Positions 57,682 to 64,000 of a stretch of 64,000 bases of DNA are shown here, one piece after another. The stretch is from Candidatus Defluviilinea gracilis (GTDB taxonomy: Bacteria > Chloroflexota > Anaerolineae > Anaerolineales > Villigracilaceae). The DNA lies in NCBI GenBank assembly GCA_016716235.1, contig JADJWS010000002.1:372001-436000 (forward strand). The letters run 5' to 3'. Every line of letters starts with the position of its first letter. The first letter of the stretch is position 1. Both the position numbers and the translations under genes were made by a program. The notes beneath the pieces were generated by a model. It had not been told where the DNA came from. It did no database searches and saw only the letters and a program-made list of their open reading frames with translations.

Positions 57682-58332
57682 ATGGAAAATAAATCCTCTC
57701 CTGCGGCAACGCGAAAGACATTGACCGATTATTTGCGCCTGTGGTTCAAGTGGGTGCTCGACCCGCTCGGCAGGCTTTTCAACCGTTTGGGTCTCACGCC
57801 GAATATGGTGACCGTCATCGGAATGATCGGCAACTGCATCGGCGCGTATTATCTGGCGCGAGGCGAGATGTTTACCGGCGGGCTTTGGGTACTGATCATG
57901 ACGCCCGTCGACGCGTTAGACGGAACCATGGCGCGGTTGCGCGGCGAGCCGGGCGATTTCGGCGCGTTCGTCGATTCGGTCAGCGACCGCTATTCCGAAT
58001 TGATCATCTACGGCGGGTTGTTGTATCATTTTCTGACCCTTGGCGAACCGTTAGGCGGCATGTTGACTTTCATCGCCGCCGCGGGATCTGTGCTCGTCTC
58101 ATACGTGAAAGCGCGCGCCGAAGGGCTGGGCTACGGAGCAAAAGTGGGTTTGCTCACGCGGGTGGAGCGATATCTTGTGCTTGCGCCTTCCCTGGTTTTC
58201 AATAAACTTTACCTTGGGCTGGCTGTCATCGCCATCTTCGCTAATATTACAGCGTTTCAAAGGATTTGGCACGTCCGCGCGCAGGCGCATGCGCGCATGA
58301 GAACGGCAATGCTGGAAGAGAAAAAACCATGA
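57682..58332 (+). CDS. CDP-alcohol phosphatidyltransferase family protein
   Basis: The 216-residue membrane enzyme makes a phospholipid or phospholipid precursor from a CDP-alcohol. The signature D-x2-DG-x2-AR-x8-G-x3-D-x3-D is complete in DALDGTMARLRGEPGDFGAF followed by VDSVSD, near residues 77-100. About five hydrophobic helices surround it. The ATG at 57682 is preferred; an in-frame start at 57664 lies in a likely -10 box (TATGAT, 57659-57664). Its stop overlaps the lgt start (ATGA). PgsA-like or archaetidyl-inositol-phosphate-synthase-like specificity cannot be told from sequence by eye. Confidence 0.9.
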   Translation: MENKSSPAATRKTLTDYLRLWFKWVLDPLGRLFNRLGLTPNMVTVIGMIGNCIGAYYLARGEMFTGGLWVLIMTPVDALDGTMARLRGEPGDFGAFVDSVSDRYSELIIYGGLLYHFLTLGEPLGGMLTFIAAAGSVLVSYVKARAEGLGYGAKVGLLTRVERYLVLAPSLVFNKLYLGLAVIAIFANITAFQRIWHVRAQAHARMRTAMLEEKKP

Positions 58333-59144
58333 GTATTCAATTTGACGGCATCCATTACTTTCTGTTTGGCGCGGAACAGGTCCTTCGTTTTTATGGCATC
58401 ATCCTGATGCTTGGCGCGGTGGCTGGCGCCTGGCTTGCCTCAAAAGAGGCGCGTCGGCGGGGGTATGAATCGGAAATCGTTTGGGACCTGCTCATTTATT
58501 TGATCGTTGGCGGCATTATTGGCGCGCGTGTCTGGCATATCCTCACCCCGCCTCCTTCGTCTGGCATCACCGCGGCGTGGTATCTGTCCCATCCGCTGGA
58601 TGCGATTGCGATCTGGAAGGGCGGGTTGGGTATTCCCGGCGCGGTCATCGGCGGCGCGATCGTTCTATTTTTTTATTCCCGCAAGCACAACTTGAAATTT
58701 TCAGAATGGGCGGATATTTCCGCTCCATGCCTGGCGCTCGGTCAGGCGATTGGTCGCTGGGGAAACTTCTTCAACCAGGAACTCTACGGTGCGCCCACAA
58801 ACCTGCCGTGGAGGTTGTACATCGAGCCCGAAAAACGCCTTGCAGGGTACTTCGACGTGGATTATTACCACCCGCTGTTCTTGTATGAGTCGATTTTGAA
58901 TTTTGCAAATATGCTGTTGCTGTTATGGGTTTCTCGCCGGTACGCGGATCGACTCAAGTCGGGCGATATCTTCCTCGCGTATTTGGTCACCTACCCGGTC
59001 ATCCGCTTCTTTCTCGACTTCTTGCGACTCGACGCCTCCCTGGTGGCTGGCATCAACATTAACCAGACGTTTATGGCGGTCATCGCGGTATGCGCCGGCG
59101 CGGCTTTGTATTGGCGGCATCGCCGGGATTCCATTGTACATTAA
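58329..59144 (+). CDS. lgt: Prolipoprotein diacylglyceryl transferase
   Basis: The 271-residue membrane enzyme transfers diacylglycerol from phosphatidylglycerol to the lipobox cysteine. The hallmark LALGQAIGRWGNFFNQELYG lies near residue 140, preceded by GGIIGARVWHIL and KGGLGIPGAVIGG and followed by HPLFLYESILNF. About seven helices are present. The start overlaps the stop of the phosphatidyltransferase gene, so lipid synthesis and lipoprotein modification are coupled here. It acts before LspA (45696). Several lipobox proteins in this window are its clients. Confidence 0.95.
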   Translation: MSIQFDGIHYFLFGAEQVLRFYGIILMLGAVAGAWLASKEARRRGYESEIVWDLLIYLIVGGIIGARVWHILTPPPSSGITAAWYLSHPLDAIAIWKGGLGIPGAVIGGAIVLFFYSRKHNLKFSEWADISAPCLALGQAIGRWGNFFNQELYGAPTNLPWRLYIEPEKRLAGYFDVDYYHPLFLYESILNFANMLLLLWVSRRYADRLKSGDIFLAYLVTYPVIRFFLDFLRLDASLVAGININQTFMAVIAVCAGAALYWRHRRDSIVH

Positions 59145-59242
59145 TGACTTTTCAAATTTGCGGGGGGACTGTTGTCTGATTGACTGTACAATAGGCGCTG
59201 GCTATGCTCGCCAACAAAACGATCGGAAAATAAATTTATCTT

Positions 59243-60181
59243 ATGATCGAAACAAACGATTTAAGCAAGCAGTTCAATAACAATTTTTGGGCAGTGCAGG
59301 GCGTAACGCTGAACGTTCAACCCGGTCAGATCCTGGCGTTGCTGGGGCAGAACGGCGCGGGGAAGACAACCACCGTCCGCATGTTGACCGCGTTGCTTAT
59401 GCCGACGCGCGGGTATGCTCGCGTCGCCGGGTATGATGTGACGCAGAACCCGAAAGAGATTCGCATGAACGTGGGGGTGTTGACAGAACAGCACGGCTTG
59501 TATTTGCGCATGACCGGCGCCGAATACCTCGATTACTTTGGGAAAATTTATGGATTGGATGTTCAGGCGCGCGCTACGCGTAGTAAATATTTGTTCGATT
59601 ACTTCGGGCTTACCGAAGCGTCGCAACGGCGCTCAGGGGAATATTCAAAAGGGATGAAGCAAAAACTCGCGCTCGCCCGCTCGTTGATGCATAATCCGTC
59701 TGTGTTATTGTTGGACGAGCCGACCTCCGCCATGGACCCGGAGTCGTCGCGATTGGTGCGGGATGAAATTGCCCGTCTGCGTTCATCCCAGCGGACGATT
59801 GTCATCTGCACGCATAACCTTGCGGAAGCCGAAGCGTTGGCGGACCATATCGCCATCATTTATCGCGGCAAGATTCTTTTGAGCGGCACGCTGGATGAAT
59901 TACAGCGTCGTGTGTTGGGTCCTGTGGAATACGAAGCAAGGTTCGCGGAGGTTTTCGATGCAAGCGGGTTGAGCCTGCCTGCCGGGGTGGAGGTCGTTTC
60001 GAGGGGCGGGACCAGTCTCAAATTCCGAATTGAAGCGCCGCAGGTTGCGAATTCCAAACTTGTCCACTCGCTCACGTCCATGAATGCGCCATTGATATCC
60101 TTTCACGAAGTCCCTCGAAAATTGGAGCAGGTATATTTGAAGACCATGGCTGAGGCGCAGGGGTTGGCGTATGCGGCGTAA
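59243..60181 (+). CDS. ABC transporter ATPase, ABC-2 exporter type
   Basis: The 312-residue protein has Walker A LLGQNGAGKTTTVRML near residue 34, Q loop VGVLTEQHGLY, signature YSKGMKQKLALA, Walker B VLLLDEPTSAMDP and the switch His in VICTHNLAEAEAL. About 90 residues after the core form the extension typical of drug- and NatA-like exporters. The signature begins YSKGMK rather than LSGGQ, as is common in this group. TACAAT at 59187-59192 could be the -10 box. The permease gene overlaps its end by 11 bases. Substrate unknown. Confidence 0.93.
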   Translation: MIETNDLSKQFNNNFWAVQGVTLNVQPGQILALLGQNGAGKTTTVRMLTALLMPTRGYARVAGYDVTQNPKEIRMNVGVLTEQHGLYLRMTGAEYLDYFGKIYGLDVQARATRSKYLFDYFGLTEASQRRSGEYSKGMKQKLALARSLMHNPSVLLLDEPTSAMDPESSRLVRDEIARLRSSQRTIVICTHNLAEAEALADHIAIIYRGKILLSGTLDELQRRVLGPVEYEARFAEVFDASGLSLPAGVEVVSRGGTSLKFRIEAPQVANSKLVHSLTSMNAPLISFHEVPRKLEQVYLKTMAEAQGLAYAA

Positions 60182-61607
60182 CTGGGATGCCATCTGGATG
60201 GTGGCGCGGCGCGAGTTCGTCGACCAATTCCGCGATTGGCGCATTGTGGCGCCGATGACGTTGCTGATGGCGCTGTTTCCATTCGTTGCGGACGATAGCA
60301 CGCAGGAAGCCATTCGATTCATGAATCGCTTCGGCGGCGGCTTGATCCTCGAGCGTCTTGTTCCTTTCGTGATTCTGGTGATCGGGTTTTTTCCGCTTTC
60401 GTTTACTCTGGTGGTTGCGTTGGAAACCTTCGTGGGTGAAAAAGAGCGCGGCACCATCGAACCGCTTTTGAGTTCTCCGCTTGAAGACCATCAGCTCTAT
60501 TTGGGAAAAATGTTGGTGGGGATCACAACTCCGCTTGTGTTTAGTTTTGTGTCTATTGTGATCTATCTGGTGTTGATCACGTATCGCGACGTGGCGTTCC
60601 CCAGCCCTTATTTGCTTGCGCTGGTTTTGTTGCTCACATTCGCTCACGCTGTCTTGATGGTGAGTTCGGCGATCGTTATCTCTGTGCAAGCCACGTCTAT
60701 TCGCGCCGCAAATCTGTTGGCGTCGTTCGTGGTGGTGCCGGTTGCGTTTTTGTTACAGGGAGAAACCGCGCTGATCTTTTGGGGCAACGAGAGCGTGCTC
60801 TGGTACGCGATTGCGGGCGTTACCCTGCTGTCGGTGTTGATCGTCCGTCTGGGAATTTCACACTTTCGGCGCGAGTATTTATTGGGTAGGGAGATCGACA
60901 CCCTGAACTTCAGACAGATGTGGCGGGTCTTTACCGGGCGGTTTATTGGAAAGGCTGAATCGATCCGCGCTTGGTACGCGGTTGAATTGCCTGAAACCAT
61001 TTCACAGATTAAGCGCCCGTTGGCGCTTGTGGCGGCGCTTGGCGTTGCGGCGATCGCGGCGAGTTATCTGTGGGTGGTTATCAATGTGCCTGCCTACCTG
61101 GATCTTTCACCGGATATTGCGGATCGAATCAAGACCTTGATGAACCAAAACCTAATGGATTTTGACGATTTGAGCGCTCAGATTCCCATGCCTGTGTTGT
61201 TTTATCACAATGCTCGCGCGGTCGTGATCATGTTGTTGCTCGGAATTGTATCGTTCGGGACGCTCGGCGTCACTTTATTTCTGATCAATATGGGATTGGT
61301 GGGCGGCGTGCTCGGCGGGGCAAGTGTGCTGGGGTTTTCGCCTGGTTTGTTGTTCGTGGCTGGGATTCTGCCTCACGGCATCTTCGAGTTGTCCGCTGTG
61401 TTTCTCTCGGTCGCCGCCACATTGAAGGCTGGCGCGTTGTTGGTTACCCCACAACAGGAAAAGAGCCTGGGCGAACTTTTGCTCGTTGCCCTTGCAGATT
61501 GGCTCCGTATTTTCATCGGTATTGCCCTGCCGCTTCTTGCCATTGCGGCGATAATCGAAGTGTACGTCACTCCACAACTCCTACAATTGTTCGTCCCATA
61601 CTTTTAA
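60171..61607 (+). CDS. ABC-2 permease fused to a SpoIIM domain
   Basis: The 478-residue protein has two membrane parts. Residues about 1-235 form an ABC-2 permease of the NatB/YhaP kind: WMVARREFVDQFRDWRIV, FVGEKERGTIEPLLSSPLED and about six helices. After a bridge of about 60 residues, residues about 290-478 are a SpoIIM/DUF95-type domain: FYHNARAVVIMLLLGIVSFG, LINMGLVGGVLGG, and GILPHGIFELSAVFLSVAAT. SpoIIM helps dissolve septal peptidoglycan in endospore formers, and homologues in non-sporulating bacteria often stand beside ABC and RDD genes. The fusion suggests that transport and the SpoIIM part act together. It starts inside the ATPase gene. Confidence 0.85.
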   Translation: MRRNWDAIWMVARREFVDQFRDWRIVAPMTLLMALFPFVADDSTQEAIRFMNRFGGGLILERLVPFVILVIGFFPLSFTLVVALETFVGEKERGTIEPLLSSPLEDHQLYLGKMLVGITTPLVFSFVSIVIYLVLITYRDVAFPSPYLLALVLLLTFAHAVLMVSSAIVISVQATSIRAANLLASFVVVPVAFLLQGETALIFWGNESVLWYAIAGVTLLSVLIVRLGISHFRREYLLGREIDTLNFRQMWRVFTGRFIGKAESIRAWYAVELPETISQIKRPLALVAALGVAAIAASYLWVVINVPAYLDLSPDIADRIKTLMNQNLMDFDDLSAQIPMPVLFYHNARAVVIMLLLGIVSFGTLGVTLFLINMGLVGGVLGGASVLGFSPGLLFVAGILPHGIFELSAVFLSVAATLKAGALLVTPQQEKSLGELLLVALADWLRIFIGIALPLLAIAAIIEVYVTPQLLQLFVPYF

Positions 61608-61620
61608 AGAAGAGGGGCAC

Positions 61621-62376
61621 ATGCCAAAAATCATCATCCTGGGTTCGTCCAACGCGGTGCCATCGATCGATCACGAAAACACCCACCTCGTTATCGTGGG
61701 CGAGGAGCGGACGATTCTTGTGGATTGCGTCAGCACTCCCGTCGTCCGACTCGAACAAGCGGGCGTGGACTTCAACTCCCTGACCGATATTGTGATCACG
61801 CATTTTCACCCGGACCACGTGGCGGGTGTTCCGCTGTTGCTCATGGATATGTGGCTGATGGGACGGACGAAGCCAGTCAACATTTACGGCTTGCACTACA
61901 CCATGGATCGACTCGAAGACCTGATGGGTTTTTACGGCTGGGACGAATGGCCCAACTTTTTCCCCGTTGGTTTTTATCGCCTGCCCGAAGCCGAAATGTC
62001 GTTGGTGTTTGATAGCGCCGAGTTCCGCGTGCGCTCGTCGCCGGTTCACCATATGATCCCGACCATCGGCTTGCGTGTGGAATGCCTGACCGATGGCAAA
62101 GTGCTAACCTATTCTTGCGACACTGAGCCATGCGAGCAGACCGTCCGCCTTGCCGCGGGGGCAGATGTGCTCATCCATGAAGCCGCTGGAGCCGCGTTCG
62201 GTCACTCCTCCGCCGAACAGGCGGGAGAGATCGCCGCGAAAGCCGAAGTGGGGAAGTTGTATCTGATCCATTATCCAACGGGGCGGTTTGCCAGTGGAGA
62301 CATCGCCGCAGACGCTCGAAAAACGTTTACCGGCGAAGTGATCGTGGCGAAAGACTTTATGACGATCGAGCTATAA
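61621..62376 (+). CDS. MBL-fold metal-dependent hydrolase, RNase Z-like subgroup
   Basis: The 251-residue protein has the metallo-beta-lactamase fold: IIILGSSNAVPSIDHENTHL opens it like RNase Z/ElaC relatives. The metal motif is THFHPDHVAG near residue 62. Later ligands are a His in SSPVHHMIPT, Asp in YSCDTEP and His in LYLIHYPTG. The long exosite arm of true RNase Z is missing, so tRNA processing is not implied. AAGAAGAGG precedes the ATG, 13 bases after the permease stop, and a bidirectional terminator follows. Substrate unknown. Confidence 0.85.
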   Translation: MPKIIILGSSNAVPSIDHENTHLVIVGEERTILVDCVSTPVVRLEQAGVDFNSLTDIVITHFHPDHVAGVPLLLMDMWLMGRTKPVNIYGLHYTMDRLEDLMGFYGWDEWPNFFPVGFYRLPEAEMSLVFDSAEFRVRSSPVHHMIPTIGLRVECLTDGKVLTYSCDTEPCEQTVRLAAGADVLIHEAAGAAFGHSSAEQAGEIAAKAEVGKLYLIHYPTGRFASGDIAADARKTFTGEVIVAKDFMTIEL

Positions 62377-62379
62377 AAA

Positions 62380-62410
62380 AAACAATCCTCTCCGACGGAG
62401 AGGATTGTTT
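62380..62410. terminator. Bidirectional terminator between MBL and HNH genes
   Basis: AAACAATCCTCTCC (62380-62393) pairs perfectly with GGAGAGGATTGTTT (62397-62410) around GAC, with A- and T-rich flanks suited to both convergent genes. Confidence 0.9.
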
Positions 62411-62912
62411 ACCAGCCTGCGATAAAAGGCTCCCATTCTTGATACTCATTCAAATGCTTGCCGAAAATATACGCCGCATTGGCGGGAGGCTCCTTGGGCA
62501 AATGATGTAACCGCATGTGCGCCTCTTCCACGCGCCTGCCGCCCTTCCGGTGATTGCATGAAGGGCACGCCGCGACCACGTTCGTCCACACGTGCGCGCC
62601 GCCCATGTGTCGGGGCATCACGTGGTCCACTGTCAACCCGCCTTCGCGCTTCCCGCAATACTGACAGGTATAATTATCGCGGCGAAACACTTCGCGCCTC
62701 GTCAACTTGACGTGCGGGCGCGGTCTATGAACCTGGCTTTCAAGCCGGATGATCGAAGGGCGCGGGAGCAACTCTCGAATGGTCCGAATGTGACCGCGAC
62801 CGTTCAATACCATATCCGCCTTGCCAGCCAGCAACAAACCGACTGCCCGTCTTGTCGTGCACACGTTGATCGGTTCGAAATTAGCGTTCAACACCAATAC
62901 AGGCTCGTACAT
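62409..62912 (-). CDS. HNH endonuclease family protein
   Basis: The 167-residue protein has an N-terminal region VLVLNANFEPINVCTTRRAV and a C-terminal HNH domain: two zinc pairs CQYCG and CPSCNHRKG flank LTVDHVMPRHMGGAHVWTN, with the catalytic His in DHV and the Asn in TNVV. This stand-alone type is widespread in bacteria and is not a restriction enzyme by itself. ATG at 62912 is chosen because a TATAAT box (62935-62940, minus) ends one base before an in-frame GTG at 62933, which would therefore not be transcribed. Biological role unknown; DNA repair or mobile-element control are possible. Confidence 0.88.
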   Translation of the reverse strand: MYEPVLVLNANFEPINVCTTRRAVGLLLAGKADMVLNGRGHIRTIRELLPRPSIIRLESQVHRPRPHVKLTRREVFRRDNYTCQYCGKREGGLTVDHVMPRHMGGAHVWTNVVAACPSCNHRKGGRRVEEAHMRLHHLPKEPPANAAYIFGKHLNEYQEWEPFIAGW

Positions 62913-62934
62913 TCTGGCTCTACAAACAGGCACG

Positions 62935-62940
62935 ATTATA
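62935..62940 (-). promoter_or_regulatory. -10 box of the HNH gene
   Basis: A perfect TATAAT on the minus strand, 22 bases before the ATG at 62912. It decides between two candidate starts. Confidence 0.55.
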
Positions 62941-63006
62941 CTGCCGAATATTTGAAAGCGTTAAAGTCGCTCCTCGAGATGTCATGAATCTGTTACAGGA
63001 AAGTTT

Positions 63007-63897
63007 GTGAACATACTAATCGCCGGCGGGACCGGGTTCCTCGGCTCAGCCCTCGCCGCCAGCCTGCAAGCGGATGGACACCAAGTGACCATTTTGACGC
63101 GGCGAAAGCCGCGCGCCGCGAATCACGTTCACTGGGATGGGCAGACTGCCGGGAGGTGGGGGCAGATCATCAACGAGATGGACGCGCTGATTAACGTTTC
63201 AGGATACAGCCTCGACCACGCGCCTTGGACTCAACAACGCAAGCGGCGATTCGAAGACTCGCGTGTCCTTCCCGCCCGCGCGCTTGTCTCTGCCATCGCC
63301 GGCGCTGACCGCCGCCTGAGTGTGTACCTCCAGACCTCTGGCATCAACTATTACGGCTTGCGCGGCAATACAGTCGCAGACGAATCGACCCCGCCCGGAG
63401 ATGATTTCCTCGCTCAACTTTCGGTCAAGTGGGAGGATGCGTCGCAACCGCTTGAACAACTCGGCGTTCGCAGGGTAATCTGCCGTTCCGCGGTTGTGCT
63501 TCATAAGAGTAAAGGGTTATTCCCGTTGATGAAACTACCCGTCAACTTGTTTTTTGGCGGCAAGTTTGGCGATGGGCGCCAAGCCATGCCTTGGATTCAT
63601 ATCGTGGATGAGATCGATGCCATGAAATTTCTGCTCACGCACAAATCTGCTTCAGGCGCATTCAACTTGATCTCCCCCGCGCAAACTTCCAATGCAGAGT
63701 TTATGCGCGGGGTCGCGTGGATTCTTCACCGCCCATATTGGTTTCATCTGCCGTCGTTTCTGTTGCGAGTGATGCTGGGTGAAATGAGCGTACTGCTGAC
63801 CGAAGGACGATACTCCCAACCCAAGCGGCTTCTTGATTTTGGTTTCACGTTTGAATACGATACATTGAAAAAAGCGCTGGCAAATTTGTCAGCCTAA
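63007..63897 (+). CDS. TIGR01777-family epimerase (YfcH/SulA-like)
   Basis: The 296-residue protein is an extended short-chain dehydrogenase. GGTGFLGSALAASLQADGH binds the nucleotide, ALINVSGYSLDHAPWT is the family segment, LQTSGINYYG holds the active-site region, and PWIHIVDEIDAMKFLL and the final KRLLDFGFTFEYDTL motif are hallmarks of the YfcH group. The start is GTG at 63007 with AGGAAAG before it. The reaction of this group is not known. A lipoprotein gene begins 13 bases after its stop. Confidence 0.92.
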   Translation: MNILIAGGTGFLGSALAASLQADGHQVTILTRRKPRAANHVHWDGQTAGRWGQIINEMDALINVSGYSLDHAPWTQQRKRRFEDSRVLPARALVSAIAGADRRLSVYLQTSGINYYGLRGNTVADESTPPGDDFLAQLSVKWEDASQPLEQLGVRRVICRSAVVLHKSKGLFPLMKLPVNLFFGGKFGDGRQAMPWIHIVDEIDAMKFLLTHKSASGAFNLISPAQTSNAEFMRGVAWILHRPYWFHLPSFLLRVMLGEMSVLLTEGRYSQPKRLLDFGFTFEYDTLKKALANLSA

Positions 63898-63910
63898 AAG
63901 GAGTTTTAGC

Positions 63911-64000
63911 ATGAAAAGAACTTTGGTTGCGATCCTGTTGTTATCTACGGCGTGCGCCCCGGGCGGATTCCCTCAAGGGGCTGTTCAACCCTTGCCGACA
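63911..64000 (+). CDS. Lipoprotein, N-terminal fragment at window edge
   Basis: ATG at 63911, with AAGGAG upstream at 63899-63904, opens a frame that runs out of the window after 30 codons. The visible part is a lipoprotein signal: MKRTLVAILLLSTACAPGG with lipobox LSTAC (Cys at residue 15) and then a Gly/Pro-rich linker. Nothing more can be said of its function. Confidence 0.75.
   Translation, partial: MKRTLVAILLLSTACAPGGFPQGAVQPLPT

Noticed and set aside
61621..62376. True RNase Z
   Set aside because: The N-terminus is similar, but the exosite arm is lacking and the protein is short; only the general MBL fold is supported.

Overview
The window reads as chromosome from a member of the Chloroflexota, most likely class Anaerolineae. 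This is an inference, because no marker gene was searched. It rests on moderately GC-rich coding DNA, many secreted lipoproteins with Thr/Pro/Ala-rich linkers, a membrane-GAF-HTH regulator type familiar from Anaerolineae, an actinobacterial-like CysO/Mec/MoeZ sulfur-carrier set, and genes whose -10 box lies only 6-10 nt before the start codon. No prophage, IS element, rRNA or CRISPR array is visible. One tRNA (Pro, anticodon CGG) is present.

Layout. 1-7.2 kb (+): 3' part of tatC, a secreted GH113-like barrel protein, a penicillin-acylase-family Ntn hydrolase, a tail-anchored repeat protein and ribosomal protein bL25. 7.2-11.9 kb (-): NUDIX hydrolase, TPR/zinc-ribbon protein, TrmI, a DsbA-like/cyclophilin lipoprotein and a membrane HExxH protein. 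12.2-22.2 kb (+): a MacA/MacB-type export system, a 2-hydroxyacid dehydrogenase, an M32 carboxypeptidase, a lipoprotein, tRNA-Pro, a class II aldolase, a CBS protein and an amidase. 22.2-22.9 kb (-): a VTT membrane protein. 23.0-27.7 kb (+): a three-subunit NAD-linked formate dehydrogenase with Cys in place of Sec. 27.9-31.2 kb (-): pgl-gnd-zwf, the oxidative pentose phosphate branch. 31.5-34.5 kb: an EF-G-like GTPase and a convergent SNase-like protein.

34.9-39.1 kb (+) is the most striking locus. A promoter with a long structured leader and a 14-codon upstream ORF holding two Cys codons precedes cysM, a JAMM protease (mec), tusA, a dsrE2-like gene, cysO and moeZ. Together these can carry sulfur as a protein thiocarboxylate on CysO, build cysteine on it and release cysteine with the JAMM protease. 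A lower-GC island (39.2-41.0 kb) follows, with an unknown secreted protein and a VapBC-type pair that has a clear promoter and operator.

41.1-48.2 kb (+): cystathionine beta-synthase, an FtsK-like small ATPase behind a GAAC-N4-GTTC palindrome, an RRM protein, a GNAT enzyme, alanine racemase, lspA, an RluD gene broken by a one-base frameshift, and threonine aldolase. 48.8-51.3 kb (-): a GAF/HD-GYP sensor. 51.4-64 kb (+): purine nucleoside phosphorylase, small membrane and GNAT proteins, a membrane-GAF-HTH regulator, ftsK, a CDP-alcohol phosphatidyltransferase, lgt, an ABC exporter whose permease is fused to SpoIIM, and an MBL hydrolase. An HNH nuclease (-), a TIGR01777 epimerase and the start of a lipoprotein close the window. 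lgt and lspA supply the lipoprotein maturation that the several lipobox proteins need.

Intergenic DNA is unusually rich in palindromes: long imperfect ones in several sequence dialects, short perfect hairpins, one roughly 90-bp two-hairpin element present twice in opposite orientation with a compensatory base change, and heptamer tandem repeats.
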